Shown here one piece after another: positions 25,050 through 34,900 of a stretch of DNA of 64,000 nucleotides; the first letter of the stretch is position 1, and each line of letters starts with the position of its first letter. A model generated the notes under the pieces. That model saw only the letters and a program-made list of their open reading frames with translations, had not been told where the DNA came from and ran no database searches. A program made the position numbers and the translations under genes. The stretch lies in contig NZ_BNBD01000022.1 in assembly GCF_014654785.1 (NCBI RefSeq), positions 23,635-87,634 on the forward strand, written 5' to 3'. The stretch comes from Streptomyces mashuensis. GTDB lineage: Bacteria > Actinomycetota > Actinomycetes > Streptomycetales > Streptomycetaceae.

Positions 25050-25646
25050 TCAGCCCACGCGTTCGGCGCGGTGCCGTACCGCGCGCAGCCGCACCTCGGC
25101 CGGCAGGCGGCCCAGCCCGGCCGACGTCCGGGCGTGCCGCAGCACCTCGGTGCGCAGCCGGTACAGGACCGCGGCCGGGCCGGCGTGCGGGGCGAGAGTG
25201 AGCACCGCGCGCACGGCCGGTGCCGTGCGGCGGCCGCCGAGCGTGACCAGGGCCCGGTCGACGCCGTGCAGGGCGGCGGCCTCCGCGGCCATCGCATCCT
25301 CCAGGCCGCGCCCGCGCACCGTGGCGGTGTCGCCGTCGCCGCAGTCCACCACGGTCTCCCGCAGGCGGCGCGGCCGCAGCTGCGCGGCGAGCCAGGCCAG
25401 CGCCGCGAGGACCAGGACGGCGAGGCCGCCGACGACCGCCGGCCACCACCAGCCGTGGGCGCGCCAGTGCTGCCGGGTGGCGGTGGGCAGCAGGACGTCG
25501 CCGGGCCCGTCGAAGGGCCATTCCGGGGGGACCGGCAGGTGCCAGCGGCGCACCAGGTCCAGCCCGCCGGTCAGCACGGCGGCACCGAGCGCCACGAGCA
25601 GCAGCCCGGCCAGGCCCAGGACAACGCGGTTGACGGTGCGCAGCAC
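25050..25646 (-). CDS. AmaP-like alkaline shock response membrane anchor
   Basis: A 198-residue protein with two N-terminal transmembrane helices (about residues 8-28 and 68-92) and a C-terminal Asp23-like cytoplasmic domain (TLGGRRTAPAVRAVLTLAPH). AmaP proteins anchor Asp23 to the membrane in Gram-positive bacteria. It is the last gene of a five-gene operon; GTG 25646 lies 4 bases after the preceding stop. Function here is inferred from the family and operon. Confidence 0.75.
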   Translation of the reverse strand: MLRTVNRVVLGLAGLLLVALGAAVLTGGLDLVRRWHLPVPPEWPFDGPGDVLLPTATRQHWRAHGWWWPAVVGGLAVLVLAALAWLAAQLRPRRLRETVVDCGDGDTATVRGRGLEDAMAAEAAALHGVDRALVTLGGRRTAPAVRAVLTLAPHAGPAAVLYRLRTEVLRHARTSAGLGRLPAEVRLRAVRHRAERVG

Positions 25647-25650
25647 GCGG

Positions 25651-26271
25651 TCACCCCTTCGGCGGCCGGCCGACGCGCACGGACAGCACGGGCGCGCGGG
25701 TCAGCCCCAACTCCCGTACGGCGTCGGTGAGGACGGAATCGACGTCACGGCGCACCTCGTCGAGGGCGCGGAAGTGGGCCTGGGCGCGGGCCCGGACGAC
25801 GCGGCGGCCCACGCCGACCCGGACGGAACGGACGCCCGGCACCTCCATCGCGCGGTCCCGCAGCACCAGCGCGGCGGCCCGCCGGTCGAGCACGGCCCGC
25901 ACGTCCGGGTCGTCGGTGCGCAGGGGCAGCAGCCGGCGCAGCCCGGGGGTGACGGCGAGGACGAACAGCCACAGGCCGAGGAGCAGCGCCAGCGAGGCGC
26001 CGGCGAGGACCCAGGGATCGTCGAGGTGCCGGGTGGCCAGCTGGTGGGCGAGGGCGCGGCGCCAGGCCATGCCCGTGCGGTGGGCGCGGACGGCGACGAC
26101 GTCGTACAGCGTGAGGCCGGAAGCGGCCAGCAGGGCCGCGGCGACGAGGACGGCGGGCAGGCGCCGCACGGACCAGAAGCGGCGCGCCGGGCCGGGGGCG
26201 TCGGCGAGCGACGGGTCGGGGGGCACCGCCTCGGCGGGGTCCGGCGCCCCCGCCCGTTCCGCTGTGGTCAT
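25651..26271 (-). CDS. DUF6286-type membrane protein of the Asp23 operon
   Basis: A 206-residue protein with an acidic N-terminus, two transmembrane helices (about residues 38-58 and 87-108), and a C-terminal domain of ~95 residues with the alternating VRVGVGRRVVRARAQAHF pattern that resembles Asp23/AmaP domains. The start overlaps the preceding stop (ATGA). Its function is unknown. Confidence 0.7.
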   Translation of the reverse strand: MTTAERAGAPDPAEAVPPDPSLADAPGPARRFWSVRRLPAVLVAAALLAASGLTLYDVVAVRAHRTGMAWRRALAHQLATRHLDDPWVLAGASLALLLGLWLFVLAVTPGLRRLLPLRTDDPDVRAVLDRRAAALVLRDRAMEVPGVRSVRVGVGRRVVRARAQAHFRALDEVRRDVDSVLTDAVRELGLTRAPVLSVRVGRPPKG

Positions 26272-26627
26272 CGCACCCTGCCCAGGCCGGCGCGGTCGGT
26301 GTACGCGGAGTGCAGCCGCTCGACAGTGATGGTCACCTCCGGGACCTCCATGCCGGCGAGTTCCCGCACGCGCTCGGTGACCCGGTGGCGCACGGCGCGG
26401 CAGCGGGCCGCGATGTCGCCCGGGTAGCCGAGCTCCAGCGCGACCCGGACGCGGGCGGCGCCCTCGTGGACGACGGCGTGGGCGGAGGGCCGTTCGTGGT
26501 GGTCCGGAACGTCGCCGAGGGCCTCGCGGGCCGCCTGGGAGGCGATCTTGGCGACGACGCGGTCGGCGATCCTGGTCGCGCCGCGCCCGGCGGGCTCGAC
26601 CGCGCGGACTTCCCCCACCGCCGTCAC
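26268..26627 (-). CDS. Asp23/Gls24-family envelope stress protein (119 residues)
   Basis: A soluble Asp23 domain: TRIADRVVAKIASQAAREALG at the N-terminus, VRVALELGYPGDIAARCRAVRHRV in the middle, and VPEVTITVERLH near the end. Asp23 proteins form membrane-associated assemblies linked to cell-wall stress. GTG 26627 overlaps the stop of the 63-residue gene (GTGA). Confidence 0.8.
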   Translation of the reverse strand: MTAVGEVRAVEPAGRGATRIADRVVAKIASQAAREALGDVPDHHERPSAHAVVHEGAARVRVALELGYPGDIAARCRAVRHRVTERVRELAGMEVPEVTITVERLHSAYTDRAGLGRVR

Positions 26628-26815
26628 CTCCGGCGTTCGTCGCGGCTGCGGGGGCGGAAGAAGTCGGCGGGTTCGAGGTCGCCCTCCAGCAGCCGGCCGG
26701 CCACGAAACCGACCGCGCCCAGCGCCCCCACCAGCAGGAAGGCGCCGAAGCCGCCGAACCAGCCGGCGAAGCCCAGCGCCATGCCCGCGATCATGCAGGC
26801 CACGGCCGTGCTCAT
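26624..26815 (-). CDS. small membrane protein of the Asp23 operon
   Basis: 63 residues with two close glycine-rich transmembrane helices (STAVACMIAGMALGFAGWFG, then GAFLLVGALGAVGFVAGRLL) and a basic, charged tail. It resembles DUF2273-like proteins found with Asp23. The start is ATG 26815, behind GAGGAG; an upstream in-frame GTG at 26857 has no such site. Confidence 0.7.
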   Translation of the reverse strand: MSTAVACMIAGMALGFAGWFGGFGAFLLVGALGAVGFVAGRLLEGDLEPADFFRPRSRDERRR

Positions 26816-26869
26816 GGTGCGCTCCTCACCGGTCCGGGGCGCGGTGCCCCGGGCCACTGGTCCTGGGGT

Positions 26870-27328
26870 CTACTGGAGCCGGGGCTCGGGTTCTTCCTCT
26901 TCCTCGTCGGGGAGCTTGACGTCGCCGACGGCGATGTTGACCTCGACGACCTCCAGGCCCGCCATCCGCTCCACCGCCGTGATGACGTTCACCCGCACCG
27001 CGCGGGTGACGTCCGGGATGGCCACGCCGTACTCGACGACGATCTCCAGGTCGAGGGCGGTCTGCACCTCGCCGACCTCGGCCTTGACGCCGCGCGTGAC
27101 CGATTTGCCGCCGGGTACCCGGTCGCGCACGGCGCCGAAGGTGCGGGACAGGCCGCTGCCCATCGCGTGCACGCCGACGACGTCACGCGCCGCCATGGCG
27201 GCGATCTTCTCCACGACGCCGTCGGCGATGGTGGTGCGGCCCCGCTCGGCGGCGGGCACGGGCTCCTTGGCGGCGCCGGTGCGGTGGCCGGTCTGGTGGG
27301 GCTGGCCCGCGGTGTCGGTCATCGTCAT
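26870..27328 (-). CDS. Asp23/Gls24-family envelope stress protein (152 residues)
   Basis: The first gene of the operon. The Asp23 domain covers residues ~30-135 (TTIADGVVEKIAAMAARDVVG, then ALDLEIVVEYGVAIPDV), followed by an acidic tail (DEEEEEPEP). ATG 27328 and ATG 27322 both follow GGAAGGAAGG; 27322 has the better spacing. Tandem Asp23 paralogues with AmaP-like anchors suggest a membrane-bound complex. Confidence 0.82.
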   Translation of the reverse strand: MTMTDTAGQPHQTGHRTGAAKEPVPAAERGRTTIADGVVEKIAAMAARDVVGVHAMGSGLSRTFGAVRDRVPGGKSVTRGVKAEVGEVQTALDLEIVVEYGVAIPDVTRAVRVNVITAVERMAGLEVVEVNIAVGDVKLPDEEEEEPEPRLQ

Positions 27329-27400
27329 CGCCTTCCTTCCCGTCCGGTCCGGTCCCTCCCGCCACCATAGAACGGTCCCGCCGGGCCCGCTCGGTGCCCG

Positions 27401-28192
27401 CTACTCGCCGATGCCCGCGAGGTCGCGCAGGCGCCGCGCCTGCGCCGCGCGCTCCGCGGCGCGCTGCTCGTCGTACGTGCGCCCGGCGGCGCCCTGCAGC
27501 AGGGCCTTGGTCTCGACCACGGCGTCCCGGGGCGCGGCCAGCAGCGCCGCGGTCAAGTCGGTGGTGGCGGCGTCCAGTTCGGCGAGCGGCACGACGAGGT
27601 TGGCGAGGCCGGTGCGCTCGGCCTCGGCGGCGCCGACGAACCGGCCGGTCGCACAGATCTCCAGGGCGCGCGCGTAGCCCACGAGGGCGACGAGGGGCTG
27701 GGTGCCGGTCAGGTCGGGCACCAGGCCCAGGCTGGTCTCGCGCATCGCGAACTGGGCGTCGTCGGCACAGACCCGCAGGTCACAGGCGAGGGCCAGCTGG
27801 AAGCCGGCGCCGATGGCGTGGCCCTGCACGGCGGCTATGGAGACCAGGTCGGGCCGCCGCCACCAGGTGAACGCCTCCTGGTACGCGGAGATTTCGGCGT
27901 CGAGCGCGGCGTCGCTGCCCCGGGCGAGGTCCAGGAAGGAGGGCTCGCCGTCGAAGCCCTCGGGCGTGAACGCCTGCCGGTCCAGGCCGGCGGAGAACGA
28001 CTTGCCCTCGCCACGGAGCACGACCACCCGTACGGAGCCCGGCAGCAGCCGGCCGGCCTCGGTCAGGGCCCGCCAGAGCGCGGGCGACTGGGCGTTGCGC
28101 TTCGCAGGTTTGGTGAGGGTGACGGTCGCCACCGCATCATCCACGTCGAGCCGTACGCCGTCCTGGTCCAGCAGGGTCTTGCGAGCAGTCAT
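27401..28192 (-). CDS. enoyl-CoA hydratase/isomerase family protein
   Basis: A 263-residue crotonase-fold enzyme. The CoA-binding oxyanion segment is KSFSAGLDRQAF and the second is QGHAIGAGFQLALACDLRV; the catalytic-site region reads FAMRETSLGLVPDLTGTQPL. The fold catalyses hydration or isomerisation of acyl-CoA thioesters; the substrate is not predictable. It stands alone, with no thiolase or dehydrogenase beside it. A hairpin (28236-28267) lies upstream. Confidence 0.87.
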   Translation of the reverse strand: MTARKTLLDQDGVRLDVDDAVATVTLTKPAKRNAQSPALWRALTEAGRLLPGSVRVVVLRGEGKSFSAGLDRQAFTPEGFDGEPSFLDLARGSDAALDAEISAYQEAFTWWRRPDLVSIAAVQGHAIGAGFQLALACDLRVCADDAQFAMRETSLGLVPDLTGTQPLVALVGYARALEICATGRFVGAAEAERTGLANLVVPLAELDAATTDLTAALLAAPRDAVVETKALLQGAAGRTYDEQRAAERAAQARRLRDLAGIGE

Positions 28193-28235
28193 GGGGGCCT
28201 CCCGGCCGCAGTCGCTGTGGTTGACTGCACAGTAA

Positions 28236-28267
28236 CCACCCGGCCGACCGGCCGGCCGACCGGGTGG
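28236..28267. terminator. hairpin between the enoyl-CoA hydratase gene and the Gbn-like gene
   Basis: An 8-bp stem CCACCCGG / CCGGGTGG around a self-complementary CCGACCGGCCGGCCGA core. Both flanking genes are on the - strand, so it would stop transcripts of the Gbn-like gene. Confidence 0.5.
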
Positions 28268-28359
28268 GACTGCCCGTACTGCTGTCGCTGCTGTGCGCTG
28301 TGTGCGTACGTGCTGTGACGCGTACTTGCAGATAGTCCCTGTGTGGTACTCGCGGGGCG

Positions 28360-28593
28360 TCAGGCCGGCGTCGTCGTCGACGTCGCCTTCTTGCCGCGCG
28401 TCGCTCCGCCGCGGCCCCGGAGGACCACGCCGGACTCGGTGAGCATGCGGTGCACGAAGCCATAGGAGCGACCGGTCTCCTCGGCCAGCGCCCTGATGCT
28501 CGCACCAGCGTCGTACTTCCTCTTCAGGTCTTCCGCGAGCTTCTCGCGCGCGGAGCCGGTCACCCGGCTGCCCTTCTTCAGAGTCTCGGCCAC
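28360..28593 (-). CDS. gbn: Gbn-like small nucleoid-associated DNA-binding protein
   Basis: A 77-residue basic protein. A Lys/Arg-rich N-terminus (AETLKKGSRVTG) is followed by a helix-turn-helix (GASIRALAEETGRSYGFVHR) and a basic tail (RGRGGATRGKK). This matches the small Streptomyces protein SCO1839, described as Gbn, a nucleoid-associated protein that binds GATC-containing DNA. GTG 28593 is chosen over upstream starts because GAGGAGG precedes it and the length then fits the family. Copies of GATC lie at 28633 and at 28927-28964 upstream. The assignment rests on recall of the family, not on a search. Confidence 0.72.
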   Translation of the reverse strand: MAETLKKGSRVTGSAREKLAEDLKRKYDAGASIRALAEETGRSYGFVHRMLTESGVVLRGRGGATRGKKATSTTTPA

Positions 28594-28981
28594 CCGTGCC
28601 TCCTCATGGGAGATGCGCCTCTTGTCTCTCATGATCACCCCTAGGCGGCGTCATGGCCACCCATTCGGCAAGGTCTGTGGGAACTCGCCGCCGTACGGGG
28701 GCCGGGCCGCACCGCGTTTTCCCCGCGATTTCGGGCCGCGGGGCCGGGCCGGAGGGGCCCCGCCGGAGCCGCACGGCTCGTACGGCCGTACGGGTGGCGT
28801 GGCGAAGCGGCAGGTCAGACGGGGGCGCCCCGTGCCGTCGCGCGAGCGGCGCCCGGCCCCTCACGCAGCGCGTGCGCCGGAGCACTCACGGGCGCCGGGG
28901 TACCAGCCGGCCTCACTCAGATGATGGATCACCTGTCGGCCGAATGATCGGGACAGCACTGATCATGAGCCGCGCGCCGGG
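28594..28981. other. gene-free stretch upstream of the Gbn-like gene
   Basis: 388 bases with no supported gene. It must hold the promoter of the Gbn-like gene. Four GATC sites (28633, 28927, 28946, 28961) and a GC-rich hairpin-prone block (28735-28775) are visible. I see no clear -35/-10 pair. Confidence 0.5.
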
Positions 28982-30580
<1,599 letters not shown>

Positions 30581-30641
30581 GGTTCTCTACTCCTGGACGG
30601 AAGGGACGGCGGACGGGACGGACTGGTCGCTTCGACGCCGT

Positions 30642-30665
30642 CTAATGCAGGAGGAGGAAAGCCAT
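30642..30665 (-). CDS. possible 7-codon leader ORF of the ABC-F gene
   Basis: MAFLLLH followed by TAG, 62 bases before the ABC-F start. TAGACT stands 6 bases before its ATG on the same strand, so it would be translated from a leaderless message. Short leucine-rich leader ORFs are known to control some ABC-F genes by attenuation. It is too short for coding statistics, so it is tentative. Confidence 0.35.
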   Translation of the reverse strand: MAFLLLH

Positions 30666-30824
30666 GGCTTCAGTCTAACGGGGGCGTGCAAGCGGCTTTC
30701 CGTACGCCGTCCGCCGGGCGCAGCGCGCTGGAAAAGGTTGCGGACGGGTGATTCACCGCATACTCGGGTGGTAGGCCCTGTCCGGGAGCCGGCACCGGAA
30801 CGCGACCGGAGAGGCGGTGGGCGG

Positions 30825-31718
30825 ATGCAGTTCGACGACGACGCGGACCTGGACACCTCGCAGGTGCAGGACCAGCGGGGCGGTATCCCGGGCGGCGGGC
30901 TCACCATCGGCGGCGGCATCGTGGGCCTGCTGGCGCTGCTCGCGGGGCTGTTCTTCGGCATCGGCCCGCAGGAGCTGGGGCTGAGCGGCGGCGGCCAGGA
31001 GGGGGCCCGGCCGGCCGCGACCACCGACACGCAGGTCACCCGGGACTGCCGCACGGGCAAGGACGCCAACACCCGCGAGGACTGCCGGGTCGTCGCGGTG
31101 GTCAACAGCACGCAGTCCTTCTGGCGCCGCGAGCTGCCGCGGCACGGCACGGCGTACACACCGGCCTCGACGGTCTTCTTCACCGGCCGGGTCCGCACCG
31201 CCTGCGGCGACGCCACCTCGGCCGTGGGGCCCTTCTACTGCCCCGGCGACCGCAAGGTCTACCTCGACCTGGGCTTCTTCGACGAGCTGCGGACCCGGTT
31301 CGGCGCCACCGGCGGGCCCTTCGCGCAGGCGTACGTGGTGGCGCACGAGTACGGACACCACGTACAGAACCTCACCGGCGTCCTGGGCCGGTCGCAGGAC
31401 CGGCGCACGGGCGCGGACAGCAACTCGGTGCGCGTGGAGCTCCAGGCCGACTGCTACGCGGGCGTCTGGGCCCGGCACGCCACCAGCACCCCGCAGCAGT
31501 CCACCGGCCGGCCGCTGATCAAGCAGCTCACGCAGGCCGACATCCAGGACGGGCTGTCGGCCGCGGCGGCGGTGGGCGACGACCGGATCCAGGAGCGGTT
31601 CCAGGGCAGGGTCACGCCGGAGAGCTGGACCCACGGCTCGGCCGCGCAACGCCGGCAGTGGTTCACCACCGGGTACTCCACCGGTGACATGGCGCGCTGC
31701 GACACGTTCCGGCAGTAG
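30825..31718 (+). CDS. YpfJ-type neutral zinc metallopeptidase
   Basis: A 297-residue protein. The N-terminal ~25 residues are acidic and are followed by one transmembrane helix (GGGIVGLLALLAGLFFGIG), placing the catalytic domain outside the membrane. The zinc motif is H174-EYGH178-H, with a downstream Glu in ELQADCYAGVW as the third ligand candidate. Several Cys suggest disulfides. This is the zinc-metallopeptidase (YpfJ) family of unknown substrate. ATG 30825 has GGAGAGG upstream. Confidence 0.88.
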   Translation: MQFDDDADLDTSQVQDQRGGIPGGGLTIGGGIVGLLALLAGLFFGIGPQELGLSGGGQEGARPAATTDTQVTRDCRTGKDANTREDCRVVAVVNSTQSFWRRELPRHGTAYTPASTVFFTGRVRTACGDATSAVGPFYCPGDRKVYLDLGFFDELRTRFGATGGPFAQAYVVAHEYGHHVQNLTGVLGRSQDRRTGADSNSVRVELQADCYAGVWARHATSTPQQSTGRPLIKQLTQADIQDGLSAAAAVGDDRIQERFQGRVTPESWTHGSAAQRRQWFTTGYSTGDMARCDTFRQ

Positions 31719-31735
31719 CGCGGAAGGAGAAGGAG

Positions 31736-32155
31736 ATGACGGACAGCGGCACGGTGTCACCCACCATCTGCCCGGCGCTGCTCTACGACGACGCCAAGGC
31801 GGCCGTCCGGCAGCTGACGGAGGCGTTCGGCTTCACGCAGTCCGCGCTGTACGAGAGCGAGGACGGCACCGTCCTGCACGCCGAGCTCGAGTACGGCAAC
31901 GGCATCGTGATGATCGGCTCGCGGGGCCGGGGCGGGGTCTTCGACGACGCCATGGCGAGCGCGGGGCCCGCCGGGCTGTACGTGGTCGTCGACGACCCCG
32001 ACGCCCACCACCGGCGGGCGGCCGGGCACGGCGTGGAGATCCTCATGGCCCCCGCCGACCAGGAGTACGGGTCCCGCGACTACATGGCCCGCGACCTGGA
32101 GGGCAACATCTGGAGCTTCGGCACGTACGCGCCCAAGGGCCCCGCGCCGGCCTAG
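31736..32155 (+). CDS. VOC/glyoxalase-like protein
   Basis: A 139-residue protein with two beta-alpha-beta-beta-beta units (CPALLYDDAKAAVRQLTEAFGF, then YVVVDDPDAHHRRAAGHGV). The C-terminal metal position is in DLEGNIWSFGTY. VOC proteins include glyoxalases and antibiotic-binding proteins; no specific role can be assigned. GGAAGGAGAAGGAG precedes the ATG, and it lies 17 bases after the metallopeptidase gene, so the two are likely one operon. Confidence 0.85.
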   Translation: MTDSGTVSPTICPALLYDDAKAAVRQLTEAFGFTQSALYESEDGTVLHAELEYGNGIVMIGSRGRGGVFDDAMASAGPAGLYVVVDDPDAHHRRAAGHGVEILMAPADQEYGSRDYMARDLEGNIWSFGTYAPKGPAPA

Positions 32156-32171
32156 GCGGCCGGGGCCCCGG

Positions 32172-33626
32172 TCAGGCCCCGCCGCGGTGCACCTGGAAGG
32201 CGGCCCGGCGGACGGCCTTGGCCAGGGCCGGGTCGGGGTGCGCGGCGGCCAGGGCGACCAGCACCTGGACCGTGCGCGGGTGGCCCACGGCGCGGACGTC
32301 CTCCAGCAGGCCGGGCACGGTGCCCTGCACGGCGGTGTCCAGGTGCCGCACGAGGAGGCGGCTCTCGCCGTGGTCGGCGACGGCGGCCGCGGTGTCGACC
32401 CACAGCCACGTGGCCTCCTCGCGGGTGAGCACGTCGGCGGCGTCCTCGGCGTCGTGGCCCTCGTGCTCGGCGAGCCACAGCAGCGCGTAGGGGCGCAGCA
32501 CAGGCTCCTGGGCGGCCTCCCGCACGGCGGGTTCGGCGGGCGCGCCGACGGCGCGGAGCGCCTCGAAGGCCATGCCGCGGACCATGGCGTCCTCGCCGCG
32601 GGCGGCCTCCAGCAGCTCGGCGACGGCGCCGCGGACGGGGCGGGCGGCGATCCAGGCGCGGTACTCGGCGCGGGCGGGGCCGGGGGTGAGGTCGGCGCAG
32701 CCGCGCAGCATGGCCTCGGCGGACAGCTCGATGTTGCCGGCGGGGCTCTGGGCGGCGACGCAGATCTGCTCCAGCTTGACCCAGACCGCCCAGTTGCCCA
32801 GGGGGGTGAGCAGGGCCTCGGCGCGGGGGCCGGTGCCGCCGCGCATACGGAGGGCGCCGACGGACGCCAGGGCCTCCAGGGCCCAGTCGAGGAGGCGGGG
32901 CAGGGGGTCGCCCGGTGCGTCGGCGGGGCCGTCGGCGGGGGGCGTCACGGGAGCGCTCGCGGGGGCCGGGGCGTCGTACGGCACCTCGCAGCGCTCGGCG
33001 CGGATCTCGGCGACGCGCTGCTGGAGCAGGTCGAGGAGCATGGCGACGGAGACCGGGCCGGCCGACAGGTGCATGACGGAGAGCAGCTGCGGTGCGGCCT
33101 CGACGACCTCGGCGGCCATCGTGGGGTCGGTGCCGGGGGGTTCGGGGTGGGCCAGGGACCAGGCGTCGAAGAGGGCGACCCAGCCGCGCAGGGCGGCGCT
33201 GTCGTCGCGCTCCCAGGCCCGCAGCCGCCAGCCGGGGCGGGCGGTGTCGCCGTGCAGCTCCAGGAGGCCGGCGAGGCGGGCGCGGTCCCAGTCGGCGCGG
33301 ACCTGGCCGGGCGTCAGGCCGAGGGCTGCGGCGGCCCGGTGGGCGGCGCTCTCGCTCGGCCCGCCGGCGGTCCCCGGCAGCGGGCGGGCGCCGCGGGCGC
33401 ACTCCTCCGCGGCCCAGCGGGCCAGCCGGACCGCGCCGGCGAGGCCCGATCTGGCCTGCCGGGCCAGTTCCTGACGGGCCGGCGTGCCCGCGGGCGGGCG
33501 GGGGGCCGGGCGGGAGCCTCGGCCCGCCACGGCCCGGCGGGCGGCGGTGATCGGCTGGGGTGGGACGAGTCGGAGCCGGGAGTCGCGCGGAGTACGGGAC
33601 GTCACAGGAGCAGTCTTGCCGTTCAC
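32172..33626 (-). CDS. uncharacterised actinobacterial protein, paralogue of the 55735-57249 protein
   Basis: A soluble protein of ~484 residues. An N-terminal LARWAAEEC...AAALGLTPGQVRADWDRAR segment resembles a winged-helix-like unit. The C-terminal half has HEAT-like helical repeats (ALRAVGAPAEPAVREAAQEP, YALLWLAEHEG, AVGHPRTVQVLVALAAAHPD). The same C-terminal pattern occurs in the gene at 55735-57249. No catalytic motif is seen. The start is uncertain: GTG 33626 is used here and GTG 33605 is possible; neither has a strong ribosome-binding site. Confidence 0.7.
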   Translation of the reverse strand: MNGKTAPVTSRTPRDSRLRLVPPQPITAARRAVAGRGSRPAPRPPAGTPARQELARQARSGLAGAVRLARWAAEECARGARPLPGTAGGPSESAAHRAAAALGLTPGQVRADWDRARLAGLLELHGDTARPGWRLRAWERDDSAALRGWVALFDAWSLAHPEPPGTDPTMAAEVVEAAPQLLSVMHLSAGPVSVAMLLDLLQQRVAEIRAERCEVPYDAPAPASAPVTPPADGPADAPGDPLPRLLDWALEALASVGALRMRGGTGPRAEALLTPLGNWAVWVKLEQICVAAQSPAGNIELSAEAMLRGCADLTPGPARAEYRAWIAARPVRGAVAELLEAARGEDAMVRGMAFEALRAVGAPAEPAVREAAQEPVLRPYALLWLAEHEGHDAEDAADVLTREEATWLWVDTAAAVADHGESRLLVRHLDTAVQGTVPGLLEDVRAVGHPRTVQVLVALAAAHPDPALAKAVRRAAFQVHRGGA

Positions 33627-33727
33627 GCTCCGAAAACCCAATCGGAACCAACGATCCGGCCGCCCGCGACCTGTGGTGGAGCGGTACGGAGGGGGTGCGA
33701 GTGGGCGACGGGCGCGCCGTCGCGGTG

Positions 33728-34855
33728 CTACATCAGGGGGGTCAGGAAGCGCCGCAGGGCCTCTTCGTACCCCTGCGGATCGGCGTTCCAGGAGCTCGCG
33801 TGACCGGCGCCGCGGACGCTGCGGAGGGTGACCAGTCCGGGCCGGGCGTCGGCGAGTTGACGCACGGGACCCGGTGGGGTGAGGGGGTCCTCGCGGCCGT
33901 GGACGAGGAGGGTGGGCACGCGCAGCCGGGCGGGGTCCGCGGCGGCCAGCAGGCCGCCGGTGGTGAGACCGGTCCTGCCCTCGGCCGCGCGGACCGCAAG
34001 CGGAATGAGCGGACCCGGCAGCCGGCGGGCCGCCCGGACGCGCACGACGGCGGGCCAGTCGAGCACCGGGGCGTCCAGGACGAGGCCGGAGACGCGGCCG
34101 GCGTGGGGCGAGTCCAGGGCGGTGAGCAGGGCCATCGTGGCGCCGGTGGACCAGCCGAGGAGGACGGCGCGGCGGGCGCCGTGGCCGAGGGCGTGGGCGA
34201 GGGCCGCGTCGACATCCCGCCATTCCCGGGCGCCGAAGTGGCTGATTCCGTGCGGTGGGCGGGGCGCGGCGGGGTCGCCGCGGTGGGCGACGGCGAGGAC
34301 GGGGAGCCGCATGCGGTGCAGGAACGGCATCAGGACGAGGGCGTGCTCGCGGGTGGTGCCGGGGCCGTGCACGGCGATCACCCAGGTGTCGCGGTCGCCC
34401 GGCAGGAACCAGGCGGGCAGCGGGCCCATCTCGCCGGGCACCTCGACGTCGGTGTGGTCGAGGCCGAGGGCGGTGCGGGGGTCGCCGCGGTGGACCTCGG
34501 GGGTGAGCCAGACCCGGGCGCCGGGGGCGAGGGTGCCGTGGGTGACCCGTTCGACGCGGCGGACGACGAGGTCGTGGGGGTGGGAGACGTCGGCGACGAC
34601 GGGGCCGACGACCACGTGCAGGCCGTCCTTGCCGGCCAGGCCGTGGGTGCCCGGCTGGAGCGTGGCGGGGGTGCGGGTGAGGCTGACGGTGCCGGTGCCC
34701 ACGTCGTGGACGGTGATGCGCGGCTCGCCCGGCGGGGGCCGCCCGGGGACCTGCTTGAGGGCCGCGTCACCGGCGTACCGCCCGGCCGCCACCGCGGCCG
34801 TGCCGGCACCGAGGAGGAGGGCGGCGGTACGGGCCGCCGCGGACCGGACGCCCAT
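33728..34855 (-). CDS. alpha/beta hydrolase with N-terminal membrane segment
   Basis: A 375-residue protein. A hydrophobic N-terminus (AAARTAALLLGAGTAAVAAG) is a signal or anchor. The hydrolase domain covers ~150-375, with the nucleophile elbow GWSTGA, an acid region VHGREDPLTP and a terminal His in GAGHASSWN. The first ~140 residues form an extra domain of unknown role. Substrate unknown; peptidase or esterase activity is possible. Confidence 0.82.
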   Translation of the reverse strand: MGVRSAAARTAALLLGAGTAAVAAGRYAGDAALKQVPGRPPPGEPRITVHDVGTGTVSLTRTPATLQPGTHGLAGKDGLHVVVGPVVADVSHPHDLVVRRVERVTHGTLAPGARVWLTPEVHRGDPRTALGLDHTDVEVPGEMGPLPAWFLPGDRDTWVIAVHGPGTTREHALVLMPFLHRMRLPVLAVAHRGDPAAPRPPHGISHFGAREWRDVDAALAHALGHGARRAVLLGWSTGATMALLTALDSPHAGRVSGLVLDAPVLDWPAVVRVRAARRLPGPLIPLAVRAAEGRTGLTTGGLLAAADPARLRVPTLLVHGREDPLTPPGPVRQLADARPGLVTLRSVRGAGHASSWNADPQGYEEALRRFLTPLM

Positions 34856-34900
34856 CCCTCCAGTGTGGGGGCGGCCCGCCGCGGCGGCCAGCGGGGCGGT

